From Streptomyces novaecaesareae (GTDB taxonomy: Bacteria > Actinomycetota > Actinomycetes > Streptomycetales > Streptomycetaceae): 64,000 nucleotides of DNA. The stretch spans positions 9,928-73,927 of the forward strand of contig NZ_JNWQ01000032.1 of assembly GCF_000716875.1 (NCBI RefSeq). Direction: 5' to 3'. Positions 17,069 to 25,443 of this stretch are shown here, piece by piece. The number at the start of each line of letters is the position of its first letter. Positions within the stretch are counted from its first letter, which is position 1. A program made the position numbers and the translations under genes. The notes beneath the pieces were generated by a model, which saw only the letters and a list, made by a program, of their open reading frames with translations, made no database searches and was not told the origin of the DNA.

Positions 17069-18186
17069 AGCCAGCCGTTGCGGCGGAAGCCCCGGTACAT
17101 CCCGACGCAGATCAGCACGATCGCGCCGAGCACCGTCGGGTAGCCGTACTTGTGGTGCAGCTCGGGCATGTACTCGAAGTTCATCCCGTAGACGCCGGTG
17201 ATCATGGTGGGCACCGCGAAGATCGCCGCCCAGGCGGTGATCTTGCGCATGTCCTCGTTCTGCGCCACCGACACCTGCGCCAGGTTGGCCTGCAGCAGCG
17301 AGTTCAGCAGTTCGTCGAAGCCGTGCACCTGCTCGGCGACCCGGGCCAGGTGGTCGGCGACGTCCCGGAAGTACTTCTGGATGTCCGGGTCCACCAGGCG
17401 CTGCAGCGGCTCGGACAGCTGCTGCATCGGACGCAGCAGCGGCACCACGGCGCGCTTGAACTCCAGGACCTCGCGCTTGAGTTGGTAGACCCGGCCGACG
17501 TCGGCGCTGCGGCCGCCCTTGGCCGAGAAGACGCCGTACTCGATCTCGTCCACGTCGTTCTGCAGCCGCTCGGCGACCAGCAGGTAGTTGTCCACGACGT
17601 GGTCGGCGATCGCGTGCAGCACCGCCGACGGGCCCTTGGCGAGCAGCCCGGCCTCGTCCGCGTCGGCCTCCAGCCGGTGGCGCAGCTCCTGCAGCGAGCC
17701 GTGCCCGCCGTGCCGCACGGTGATCACGAAGTCCCGCCCGGCGAACACCATCAGCTCGCCGGTCTCCACCACCTCGCTGGTGGGCGTGAGCTGGTCGTGC
17801 TCCACGTAGCGGATGGTCTTGAAGACGGCGAACAGCACGTCGTCGTAGCGCTCGACCTTGGGCCGCTGGTGCGCGTGCACCGCGTCCTCGACCGCGAGCG
17901 GGTGCAGGCCGAAGCGCTGGGCGATCCCCTCGAACTCGGCCTCGGTCGGCTCGTGCAGCCCGATCCAGCTGAACGAACCGGCGCCGTCCGGCAGTTGCTG
18001 CTCGGCCTTGACCCGGCGGGCGGCCTCGCGCGGGCTGCAGGTCTCGCCCCGGCGCTTGCCGTGCTGGTAGACCGCGCAGTCCACGATGGCCGAGCCGGCG
18101 TCGTCGGTGGTGACGTCGTACACCCCGGCCGCGCCGCGTCGGCGGTTGGTGCGGACGGCGGCGCGCAGGCTGTTGATCATCGACAT
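17065..18186 (-). CDS. corA: CorA-type magnesium/cobalt transporter
   Basis: 373 aa from ATG 18186, with GGGAG upstream. The large N-terminal cytoplasmic funnel domain (1-about 305) contains the regular helices of CorA. The two C-terminal membrane helices flank the pore motif YGMNFEYMPE, with GMN at 334-336. The protein ends with a basic KR-type tail (GFRRNGWL) next to the membrane. CorA pentamers mediate Mg2+ uptake gated by intracellular Mg2+. The 5' leader is long and carries a proline-rich upstream ORF (separate entry). Mycobacterial corA sits in the same neighbourhood. Confidence 0.92.
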   Translation of the reverse strand: MSMINSLRAAVRTNRRRGAAGVYDVTTDDAGSAIVDCAVYQHGKRRGETCSPREAARRVKAEQQLPDGAGSFSWIGLHEPTEAEFEGIAQRFGLHPLAVEDAVHAHQRPKVERYDDVLFAVFKTIRYVEHDQLTPTSEVVETGELMVFAGRDFVITVRHGGHGSLQELRHRLEADADEAGLLAKGPSAVLHAIADHVVDNYLLVAERLQNDVDEIEYGVFSAKGGRSADVGRVYQLKREVLEFKRAVVPLLRPMQQLSEPLQRLVDPDIQKYFRDVADHLARVAEQVHGFDELLNSLLQANLAQVSVAQNEDMRKITAWAAIFAVPTMITGVYGMNFEYMPELHHKYGYPTVLGAIVLICVGMYRGFRRNGWL

Positions 18187-18621
18187 GGCGGGCTCCCAGA
18201 GGCAGGAGCCGTCACACGGCGGCGTGGAAGAAGAAACGTTCGGCCGCGGTACGACGGCGAAGAACACCGGTGAAGGGGGGATGAAGGTGCTCTCCCGGCC
18301 GGTCCGTCCGCCGTGGGGCCTGCGCTCGCGGCTATCGCGGCTGATTCAGCCGGTTGGGCCTGCGGGGCGCGGGGTACGGGGGAGTCGGGGCCGGGCAGAG
18401 CTGCCGGTACTGCATGGTCGGCCGGTATCCACCGCAACCACCTCCTTCGCGCCGCCGCCCCGGGACGGAAGAATCCCGGTGGCCAGTCGCTCACCCTAAC
18501 ATCTGACCAGCCATCGGCGCCCGGGGACTCCCAGGGGTTTCCGAAGGCTTTACGGACGGCGCCCCCGGAGCCGCTCGGCCCGCCCGCAACCGGGCCGTTC
18601 CCGCGGGTTACGCTCACCGGC
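18187..18621. other. 435-bp divergent intergenic region (corA leader and SUFU upstream region)
   Basis: It holds the 5' leader of corA on the minus strand, including a short ORF and hairpins (GGCTGATTCAGCC near 18340-18352 and CCGGGA...TCCCGG near 18460-18479). A leaderless-type start for the SUFU gene lies at the right end. No longer ORF with genome-typical codon use is present. Confidence 0.4.
18332..18415 (-). CDS. Putative proline-rich upstream ORF in the corA leader
   Basis: 27 codons (ATG 18415 to TAG 18332) encoding MQYRQLCPAPTPPYPAP and a short basic tail, with 8 prolines and about 90% G or C at third positions. An overlapping alternative starts at GTG 18432, 5 nt after a strong GGAGGTGG, and ends at 18346; it gives a 28-residue peptide with 6 prolines in another frame. 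Either could be translated. Proline-rich leader peptides control Mg2+ transporter genes in enterobacteria (mgtL). Here the link is only by analogy and position, about 150 nt before corA. Confidence 0.35.
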   Translation of the reverse strand: MQYRQLCPAPTPPYPAPRRPNRLNQPR

Positions 18622-19263
18622 ATGGCCCACGACTTCCCGCTCTTCGGCGACCCCCACGGCGGCAGCTCCCCGGAGCTCTCCCGGGAGGCGGTGCTGGCCG
18701 CCGTCGAGGCCCGGCTGATCTCCACCTTCGGCGAGCCGAGCGGCCGGGCCGCGGTCACCTTCCTCGGCACCGACCGGATCGAGGTGCTGCGCTTCGGCCC
18801 GGACGCCGAGGGCCTGGTGCGGTACGCCACGCTCGGGATGGCCGCCGCGCCGATGGCCGACCCCACCGCGACGGTCGCCGACCAGCTGCGCGGGCCGCGC
18901 GTCGAACTGGTGCTGACCGTCCGCGGCGGGCGCGACGGCGTGCTGCGCAGCCTGGCCACCTTCGCCGCGACGCCGCAGGTCGAGGGCCTGGTGGTGGCCC
19001 CGGGCGGCTCGCTGGACCTCGGCGCCCCGCTCTGGGACGGCGCGCCCTTCACCTCGGTGCTGGCCGCCGAGCCGGGCGGCCTGGTCGAGGACCTGGAACT
19101 GGCCGAGCCGGCCGAGCCGGTCCGCTTCCTGCCGCTGCTGCCGATGACGCCCAACGAGGCCGGCTGGAAGCGGGTGCACGGCGCCGCCGCCCTCCAGGAG
19201 CGCTGGCTGAACCAGGGCACCGACCTGCGCGACCCGGACCGGCGCGGCGTCCGGCTGGACTGA
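18622..19263 (+). CDS. Suppressor-of-fused (SUFU) domain protein
   Basis: 213 aa from ATG 18622. The protein matches the bacterial SUFU-like family, with the conserved LFGDPHGG start, a mixed alpha/beta domain (RIEVLRFGP, ELVLTVRGG) and the C-terminal FLPLLPMTPNEAGWKRVHG block. In bacteria such proteins often act as immunity or housekeeping scaffolds, but no toxin gene is adjacent here. TACGCT (18609-18614) lies 7 nt before the ATG and there is no ribosome site, suggesting a leaderless mRNA. It converges with the PHP gene. Confidence 0.75.
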   Translation: MAHDFPLFGDPHGGSSPELSREAVLAAVEARLISTFGEPSGRAAVTFLGTDRIEVLRFGPDAEGLVRYATLGMAAAPMADPTATVADQLRGPRVELVLTVRGGRDGVLRSLATFAATPQVEGLVVAPGGSLDLGAPLWDGAPFTSVLAAEPGGLVEDLELAEPAEPVRFLPLLPMTPNEAGWKRVHGAAALQERWLNQGTDLRDPDRRGVRLD

Positions 19264-19329
19264 CGGCCGCTCAGGCTGGCCCGCGGTCCGGTCCGTCCGC
19301 CGGCGCCGCGCCCCGGGTACGGCGGCTGC

Positions 19330-20190
19330 TCAGCGGGTGATCGGCTTCGCGCCGGTGGCCTGTGCCAGCAGCGCCTGGTACACCGCCGGGTCGGTGGTGT
19401 GCTCGCCGAGCCGGACGGTCTTGCGGGAGCCGTGGTAGTCGCTGGAGCCGGTGACCAGCAGGCCCAGTTCGCCGGCCAGGCCGCGCAGCCGCTCCCTGGT
19501 CTCCTCGTCGTGGTCGGTGTGGTCGACCTCCAGCCCGCCCAGCCCGGCCGCCGCGAGCTCGGCGATCACCCGGTCCGGTACGGTCCGGCCGCGCTTGACC
19601 GCGCCCGGGTGGGCGAAGACCGGCACCCCGCCGGCCGCCCGGACCAGCCGGACCGCCTCGACCGGGTCGGTCTCGTGCTTGCGGACGTCCGCCCGCCCGC
19701 CGTTGGCCAGCCACTCGGAGGTGAAGGCGTCCGAGACGGTGGCCACCACGCCCGCCTCGACCAGCGCGCTGGCGATGTGCGGCCGCCCGACCGAACCGGC
19801 GCCGGCGATCCGCCGCACCTGCTCCCAGCTGATGTCCGCGCCGAGCTCCCGGCAGCGCTCGACGACGGCCTGCCCGCGCCGGAACCGGTCGGTGCGCACC
19901 AGCTCCCGCTCGCGCGCGAACTCCGGCTCCTCGGGATCGAACAGGTATGCCAGCAGGTGCATGCTGACGCCGTCCACGACGCAGGACAGCTCCGCGCCCG
20001 GGACGACGGTCAGCCGGGCGCCGGCGGGCAGCGCGTGCACCGCCTCGGCGGCCTCGGCGTGCCCGGCCACGGTGTCGTGGTCGGTGAGCGCCACGACGTC
20101 GAGGCCCGCGGCGACGGCCGCCGCGACCAGCTCGGCGGGGCTGTCGGTGCCGTCGGACGCGTTGCTGTGGGCGTGCAGGTCGATGCGCAC
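19330..20190 (-). CDS. PHP-domain metal-dependent phosphoesterase
   Basis: 286 aa. The PHP metal ligands are visible in order: H6 and H8 in DLHAHSNASDG, D13, H38 in LTDHD (37-39), E67 in PGAELSC, then H-containing FAHPG and SSDYHG near the C-terminus. This matches the YciV/RnaseAM (TrpH) type, reported to hydrolyse 3',5'-bisphosphonucleosides or trim RNA 5' ends. It is encoded 82 bp downstream of the DUF6758 gene on the same strand, so the two are probably co-transcribed. Confidence 0.85.
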   Translation of the reverse strand: MRIDLHAHSNASDGTDSPAELVAAAVAAGLDVVALTDHDTVAGHAEAAEAVHALPAGARLTVVPGAELSCVVDGVSMHLLAYLFDPEEPEFARERELVRTDRFRRGQAVVERCRELGADISWEQVRRIAGAGSVGRPHIASALVEAGVVATVSDAFTSEWLANGGRADVRKHETDPVEAVRLVRAAGGVPVFAHPGAVKRGRTVPDRVIAELAAAGLGGLEVDHTDHDEETRERLRGLAGELGLLVTGSSDYHGSRKTVRLGEHTTDPAVYQALLAQATGAKPITR

Positions 20191-20272
20191 GGATCGGGCT
20201 CCTGGAGGCTCGTGGGTGCCGCCAGGATAGGCCGTCCGGGCGAGCCCGCGAGGGTCGGCCGAGCGGCCGGGG

Positions 20273-20911
20273 TCAGCCGAGTAGCCGGGGGGAGAGGGCC
20301 CCGCAGGGCAGCAGGTCCAGTTCGGCGCCGGCCTCGCGCAGGTCGGTGAGCACCAGCTCGTCGTACATCACCAGTGCGGACTGCTCGGGCCAGGCGATCG
20401 CCCAGAGCCACAGCCCGCGGGCCTCGCCGGCGAACACCGCGCGGTCGTCGGGGGCGTCCGGCACGTGGAACAGCGGGGTGGGGCGCCCGGCGGCCATCAG
20501 CTTGGTGTCGGCGGGCTTGTAGAGGCCGACGGAGTCGCCCGGGTCGGGCCCCGGGAGCCCGGCGTAGCGGGCGCCGAGCCCGACCCCCAGCTCCTCGGCG
20601 ACGAGCACCAGCTCGCCGAAGCCGCCGAGCGGCGCCGGGCCGGAGCAGGCGACGGCGGTGGCCCGGGCGCCCGAGACGTCGTCGCCGACGTGGGCGATGC
20701 CGGTGTAGAGCCAGCCGACCGGGAGCGGCCAGGGCAGCCAGACGGGGACCTGGGATCGGGCGACGGCGACGCCCAGGGCCTCCACACTCGGGGGCAGGAC
20801 GGGCTGCATCGGGTGAACTGCTCCGTGCCGGTCGCACTGCCAGGTGTCTGAGAACAGACCGGGGGCGCGGACCCGACCGGCGCACCTCGGGCAGCTTGGC
20901 TCGCCCCTCAT
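20273..20911 (-). CDS. DUF6758-type hypothetical protein with N-terminal zinc ribbon
   Basis: 212 aa from ATG 20911 (MRGEPSCPRC). A TTG three codons upstream is better placed for the GGAGGGAGGAG ribosome site and remains possible. The CPRC (7-10) and the later C/H of WQCDRHG form a probable zinc ribbon. The rest is a compact domain with PVWLPWPLPVGWL, GGFGELVLVAEELGVGLGARYAG and a C-terminal GLWLWAIAWPE block, found throughout Streptomyces. The function is unknown. It is probably in an operon with the PHP phosphoesterase. Confidence 0.78.
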   Translation of the reverse strand: MRGEPSCPRCAGRVRAPGLFSDTWQCDRHGAVHPMQPVLPPSVEALGVAVARSQVPVWLPWPLPVGWLYTGIAHVGDDVSGARATAVACSGPAPLGGFGELVLVAEELGVGLGARYAGLPGPDPGDSVGLYKPADTKLMAAGRPTPLFHVPDAPDDRAVFAGEARGLWLWAIAWPEQSALVMYDELVLTDLREAGAELDLLPCGALSPRLLG

Positions 20912-21218
20912 AGCCGACAACGCTCCTCCCTCCGGACCGCCGCGTCAAGGACGGTCACCCGTACGGAGGGCTCGGCGGCACCTGTCGGTGGCGGACGCCC
21001 GGCCGGGCGTTGGGTGGGCGCGGCGCGGGCGGTTCCCGTTGGGGGGATGTCCCGTGGCGGGCGGCGGCAAACGTCCCGGGCCCGGCCCCGACGCACTGAC
21101 GCCCCGTCATCGGCGATAGCGGTGACGGGGCGTCAGTCTGGTATCGGAACGTCCGGATCGGACGCTGCCGGTTCGTCGGCGGCGGGTGAGGGCTCCCGGT
21201 CGGAGCGGCCGCGCCGGG
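20912..21218. other. Intergenic stretch with a plus-strand-type hairpin, no gene seen
   Basis: This 307-bp gap sits upstream of the DUF6758 gene and downstream of the 52-residue gene (both minus strand). It contains the 15-bp terminator hairpin at 21095-21137 and a very GC-rich 150-bp stretch without codon bias. Confidence 0.4.
21095..21137 (-). terminator. Hairpin terminator
   Basis: A perfect 15-bp stem (ACTGACGCCCCGTCA and complement) with a 13-nt loop lies about 80 nt past the stop of the minus-strand 52-residue gene. It is the likely end of that transcript. Confidence 0.75.
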
Positions 21219-21377
21219 TCAGACGGTCGGGCACGGGCGGATGAGCAGGCGCTCGCCGGTGCGGGCGGCGGCCTGGACGTGCTCGCGCACGGTGGCGGCG
21301 TCCGCGATCAGGCGGTCGGTGGCGGAGCCGTTGGCGTCGTCCAGTCGGACGATCTCGAAGCGCATGGTCTTCGTCAT
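21219..21377 (-). CDS. Small hypothetical protein
   Basis: 52 aa from ATG 21377, with a very good ribosome site (AAAGGAGAC) 6 nt upstream. It begins MTKTMRFEIVRLDD, continues as a helical Ala/Arg-rich body (ADAATVREHVQAAARTGE) and ends LLIRPCPTV. No membrane helix and no known domain. The strong ribosome site and the terminator downstream argue that it is expressed. The family is not recognised. Confidence 0.65.
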   Translation of the reverse strand: MTKTMRFEIVRLDDANGSATDRLIADAATVREHVQAAARTGERLLIRPCPTV

Positions 21378-21756
21378 GGGCGTCTCCTTTCCTGGCCCCG
21401 CGAGGCGGGGCGGTTGTGGCTGAGTCGGTATCAGCCCTTTCGGGGTCTTGCGGGTCCGGCGTAGCGGCCGGGCCGGGCGGGCCGTTCGTGCGGCGCTCTG
21501 CTGCGGCAAGGGCTCCCCCTGCTTGCCTGGTGCGTCCAGTGCCTCAGGAACCACGGTGTCGTGGCGGTGCTACCGGGCCGTTGCCCGTCCGTGAAGTCCA
21601 GGTTTCCGGTGGTGCGCGTCGCTGCGGAGGCCGGCGATGATTCCCGGACAGAATCAAAGATTACCGTAACTAACGACTTTTGTCCTGTGTTGAAGCCGGT
21701 CGACGTTCGAGAAGTGGTAGAGACCACTCTTCGGGGAGTGGTATGACCAGGGCCGG
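21378..21756. other. 379-bp intergenic region with a local AT-rich patch and alternative hairpins
   Basis: Between two minus-strand genes. Bases 21640-21700 are unusually AT-rich for the window (AATCAAAGATTACCGTAACT and neighbours) and probably hold the promoter of the 52-residue gene. At 21713-21742 the words AGTGGT, ACCACT and AGTGGT follow each other, so the middle one can pair with either flank. No credible ORF. Confidence 0.4.
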
Positions 21757-22632
21757 TCAGGCCCAGAACGCGGCCAGCGCCCCGGCGGTCTCGGCCGGCT
21801 TCTCGGCGTTGGGCGAGTGGCCGGCGTCCGCGATCACCACCCGGCGGGCGCCCAGCCGCTCACCCATCGCGGTCTGCTCCGGGACGGGCCAGGCGTAGTC
21901 CCGCACCCCGGACAGCACCAGCACCGGCAGCCCTGCGGTGGCGGCGGCCAACTCGTCCACCCGGTCCGGCGCGGCGATCAGGTGGCCGCCGGTGACGGAC
22001 AGCGCCCGCGGCACGTTGGCCAGCCAGCGGCGGTGCAGGAACTCCGCGACGGCCGGATCCAGGTGCGGCTTCGGCTGCCCGCTGTCCGCCTCCAGCTGCC
22101 GCATGACCTGCCAGATCTCCTCCAGGCTCATCATCTGCAACGCGTCCAGCAGCAGCTTGGTGCGAGCCGCCTCGGCCGGGTCGATGGCCCCCGGCCCGGT
22201 GGACACCAGGGTCAGCGAACGCCACGGCAGCGGGCCTCGCGCGGCGGCGGCGAGCACCGCCTCGCGCACCACCTGGCCGCCGAAGGAGTGCCCCAGCAGG
22301 TGCAGCGGCCCGCCGTCCGCCGCCAGCACCTCGGTGAGCGCCCGTACGTCCGCGCCCAGCGCCCCGACGGTGTAGGCCTCCGGATCGTCCGGCCCGCCGG
22401 TCTCGTACTGACCGCGCTGGTCCACGGCGGTCACCCGGTACCCGGCCGCCGCCAGCGGCTCCAGCAGCCCGATGAAGTCCTCCTTGCTGCCCGTGAACCC
22501 CGGCACCAGCAGCGCCGACCCGCGCACCGGCCCCGCCGGCTCCGCCCGCAACGCCGCGAACTCCCCGCGCCCGGTCGCCAGCCGCTCGGCCCGCGCACAC
22601 CCGGGCAACCTCAGAAACGGCGGCGTGCTCAT
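21757..22632 (-). CDS. Alpha/beta-hydrolase
   Basis: 291 aa. The alpha/beta-hydrolase fold shows the oxyanion-side motif LLVPGFTGSK (41-50), the nucleophile elbow GHSFGG with Ser116, a probable acid in SGVRDYAWP, and the catalytic His in DAGHSPN near residue 270. An internal cap region (about 155-215) contains MMSLEEIWQVMRQLE. The substrate is unknown. ATG 22632 follows GGGAGAGCAGCC. It is 131 bp downstream of the DEAD-box helicase gene on the same strand. Confidence 0.85.
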   Translation of the reverse strand: MSTPPFLRLPGCARAERLATGRGEFAALRAEPAGPVRGSALLVPGFTGSKEDFIGLLEPLAAAGYRVTAVDQRGQYETGGPDDPEAYTVGALGADVRALTEVLAADGGPLHLLGHSFGGQVVREAVLAAAARGPLPWRSLTLVSTGPGAIDPAEAARTKLLLDALQMMSLEEIWQVMRQLEADSGQPKPHLDPAVAEFLHRRWLANVPRALSVTGGHLIAAPDRVDELAAATAGLPVLVLSGVRDYAWPVPEQTAMGERLGARRVVIADAGHSPNAEKPAETAGALAAFWA

Positions 22633-22763
22633 GGGCTGCTCTCCCTGCTCTCCTGCTACCCGCGACTGCCTGACGCCCCGAGCCTAGGGCCTGGCGGGAA
22701 ACGCCCGAGGGGGCGGGCCGGGCCGGGTGGCCTGGCTCACCCCCTCGGGGGAGACCGGAAGGA

Positions 22764-23260
22764 TCAGCTCTCCGGAGTGGCCTCCGTGGTGGCGGCGGCC
22801 TTGCGGGTCCGGGTGCGCTTGCGCGGGGCCGGCACCTCGGCGGCGGCCTCGGCGGCCGGGGCCGCCGGGGCGGTCTCCGCAGTGGCGGCGGCCTTGCGGG
22901 TGCGGGTCCGGGTGGCCGGCTTCTTCTCGGCAGGGGCCTCGGTGGCCGCGGCCTCGACCGTCTCGACGGCCTCGGCCTTCGGCTTGCGCGTCCGGGTGGC
23001 GGGCTTCTTCTTGGCCGGCGCCTCGACGGCGACGACCTCGACGGCCTCGACCGTCTCCACGGCCTCCGCCTTCGGCTTGCGGGTGCGGGTCCGGGTGGCG
23101 GGCTTCTTCTCGGCCGGCGCCTCGGTGGCGACGACCTCGACGGCCTCCACGGCCTCCACGGCCTCGACCGCCTCGGCCTTCGGCTTGCGGGTGCGGGTCC
23201 GGGTGGCCGGCTTCTTCTCGACCGGGGCCGCGACGGCGGCGGCTTCGACGGCCTCGGCGG
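22764..23260 (-). repeat. Imperfect tandem repeats encoding the helicase tail
   Basis: Four to five DNA units of about 100 bp encode KKPATRTRTRK followed by KAEAVE[T/A]VEAVEVV and [V/T]EAPA. The units differ in the number of VEA triplets, the pattern expected from slippage or unequal crossing-over. Confidence 0.8.
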
Positions 23261-24863
23261 CCTCGACCGCCGGAGCCGCCTCGACCGCAGCCGCGGTCTC
23301 GCCGGCCGCGGCGCCACCGCGGGAGCGGCGACGGCGACGGCGCGGCGCGGCCTCGCCCTCGGTGCCCTCGACGGCCGGAGCCGCCACGGCGGCCTCGGTC
23401 ACGGCACCGGCCTCGCCCTCGGCGACCGTCGTGCCCCGACGGGTGCGGCGGCGCTCACGGGTGCGGCGCGGCTTCTGCTCCTCGGTCTCGACCGGGGCGG
23501 CAGCGCCCTGGCGGCCCGAGCCGGCCTTCGGGCCACGGCCCCGGCCACCACGGCCGCCCGTCTCGCCGAGGTCCTCGACCTCCTCCGCACCGAGCCCGGC
23601 CCGGGTCCGCTCCGAACGCGGCAGGACACCCTTGGTGCCCGGCGCGATCTTCAGCAGCTCGTACAGGTGCGGCGAGGTGGAGTAGGTCTCCTCCGGGTCG
23701 TTGAACGACAGTTCCAGCGCCTTGTTGATCAGCTGCCAGCGCGGGATGTCGTCCCAGTCGACCAGGGTGACGGCGGTGCCGGAGGCGCCGGCCCGGCCGG
23801 TGCGGCCGATCCGGTGCAGGTAGGTCTTCTCGTCCTCGGGGCACTGGTAGTTGATGACGTGGGTGACGCCCTCGACGTCGATGCCGCGGGCTGCGACGTC
23901 GGTGCAGACCAGCACGTCGACCTTGCCGTTGCGGAAGGCCCGCAGGGCCTGCTCGCGGGCGCCCTGGCCGAGGTCGCCGTGGACGGCGCCGGCCGCGAAG
24001 CCGCGCTGGGTCAGCTGGTCGGAGACGTCGGCGGCGGTGCGCTTGGTGCGGCAGAAGATCATCGCCAGCCCGCGGCCGTCGGCCTGCAGGATGCGCGAGA
24101 CCATCTCGACCTTGTCGAGCGAGTGCGCACGGAAGATGTGCTGCTCGATGTTGGCGACGGTCGTGCCGGTGTCGTCCGGGGCGGTGGCCCGGATGTGGGT
24201 CGGCTGGCTCATGTACCGGCGGGCGAGGCTGATCACCTGGCCCGGCATGGTGGCCGAGAACAGCAGGGTCTGCCGCTTGGCCGGCAGCATGGTGATGATC
24301 TTCTCGACGTCGGGCAGGAAGCCCAGGTCGAGCATCTCGTCGGCCTCGTCCAGGACCAGCGAGCGCACCTTGGACAGGTTCAGCTTCTTCTGCCCGGCCA
24401 GGTCGAGCAGACGGCCCGGGGTGCCGACCACGATGTCGACGCCCTTGGTGAGCGCCTCGACCTGCGGCTCGTACGCCCGGCCGCCGTAGACGGCGAGGAC
24501 GCGCACGTTGCGGACCTTGCCGGCGGTCTGCAGGTCGTTGGTGACCTGGGTGCAGAGCTCGCGGGTCGGGACGACGATCAGCGCCTGCGGGAACTCGGAG
24601 AGCTGCTCCTCGGTGGCCCGGCCGGCGTCCACGTCGGCGCGCACGGTGACCCGCTCGATCAGCGGGAGGCCGAAGCCGAGGGTCTTGCCGGTGCCGGTCT
24701 TGGCCTGGCCGATGACGTCGTGGCCGGTCAGCGCGACCGGGAGGGTCATCTCCTGGATGGGGAAGGGGTGGACGATGCCGACGGCTTCGAGGGCCTCGGC
24801 GGTCTCCGGGAGGATCCCCAGGTCCCGGAAGGTCGTCTTGATGGGTTCAGCGGTGGTGGACAG
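22764..24863 (-). CDS. DEAD-box ATP-dependent RNA helicase with basic repeat tail
   Basis: 699 aa if started at the CTG at 24863, which follows GGAAGAGG. No ATG, GTG or TTG lies between the core domain and far-upstream non-coding-like DNA, and starting further in would delete the Q motif. Helicase motifs: Q motif (FRDLGI...PFPIQ, 12-36), Walker A AKTGTGKT (54-61), PTRELCTQ, TPGR, DEAD (172-175), SAT (203-205) and HRIGRTGRAG. From about residue 440 the protein becomes a low-complexity tail with five EKKPATRTR-type basic units alternating with Glu/Val/Ala spacers, probably for RNA binding. Roles in ribosome or RNA metabolism are inferred from the RhlE-like family (Rv3211). Confidence 0.88.
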   Translation of the reverse strand: MSTTAEPIKTTFRDLGILPETAEALEAVGIVHPFPIQEMTLPVALTGHDVIGQAKTGTGKTLGFGLPLIERVTVRADVDAGRATEEQLSEFPQALIVVPTRELCTQVTNDLQTAGKVRNVRVLAVYGGRAYEPQVEALTKGVDIVVGTPGRLLDLAGQKKLNLSKVRSLVLDEADEMLDLGFLPDVEKIITMLPAKRQTLLFSATMPGQVISLARRYMSQPTHIRATAPDDTGTTVANIEQHIFRAHSLDKVEMVSRILQADGRGLAMIFCRTKRTAADVSDQLTQRGFAAGAVHGDLGQGAREQALRAFRNGKVDVLVCTDVAARGIDVEGVTHVINYQCPEDEKTYLHRIGRTGRAGASGTAVTLVDWDDIPRWQLINKALELSFNDPEETYSTSPHLYELLKIAPGTKGVLPRSERTRAGLGAEEVEDLGETGGRGGRGRGPKAGSGRQGAAAPVETEEQKPRRTRERRRTRRGTTVAEGEAGAVTEAAVAAPAVEGTEGEAAPRRRRRRSRGGAAAGETAAAVEAAPAVEAAEAVEAAAVAAPVEKKPATRTRTRKPKAEAVEAVEAVEAVEVVATEAPAEKKPATRTRTRKPKAEAVETVEAVEVVAVEAPAKKKPATRTRKPKAEAVETVEAAATEAPAEKKPATRTRTRKAAATAETAPAAPAAEAAAEVPAPRKRTRTRKAAATTEATPES

Positions 24864-25443
24864 GGTGCTGCCTCTTCCGTGTGGAGGGGCCGAGAGCGAG
24901 CGGCGGGCGGGCAGCCGCGCGGCTGCGTACGGGCCTGTGCGGCCCCGATACAGCTGCGCGGACGCACAACCGCGCCGGTCCCTGCGGCCGGCCGGTGCGC
25001 GCTGCCCGGTGCGGGGCGCGTCGCCGGCGGCGTCGGGGAGGATTCCCGTGAGGGACCTGCGCGGGACCTCCGCCAGGGGGCGGGGTCTCGGCGGCCCTCG
25101 CTCGGCCACTGATGCGGTGCCAAGGCTTGAAGTCCAAGCCATGGTCGGAGCCGATCGGCTCTCCGACCGGGCATCCGCGTACGTGAGTACCCGTGCCTCC
25201 GGTGCGGACACGTCCGGCTGGACGGTGCCGCTTCGGAGCGGGCTTGCGCGGGTTACCGAGACGGCGGTGACACCGTGCAAGCACGACGGGGCTCCGTACC
25301 ACCATACAGTCAGGCGACGACTCGAACACGTGACGCGTCTGACACTGCCCCCGGTGACGGGTGCCTTGCCGGGCGATTCGGCAGGTCACCCGGGTGCGGC
25401 CAGTGGTGGGGGAGCGGGGTGGGCGGGACTAAGGTGGCGGGTC
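24864..25443. other. 580-bp divergent intergenic region (long helicase leader)
   Basis: It separates the helicase start from the ferritin-like gene. The helicase-proximal 400 bp is open in the helicase frame but lacks coding bias (many Arg/Ala/Pro codons and no start signal), so it is probably an untranslated leader. Long leaders are usual for cold- or structure-regulated RNA helicase genes. I could not assign promoters. Confidence 0.4.

Noticed and set aside
20844..21119. Short plus-strand ORFs in the gap before the 52-residue gene
   Set aside because: No ribosome site, and Arg/Pro/Gly composition typical of non-coding high-GC DNA.
25275..25443. Promoter of the DEAD-box helicase
   Set aside because: Several TANNNT-like words exist on the minus strand, but none has a partner -35 at 16-19 nt.
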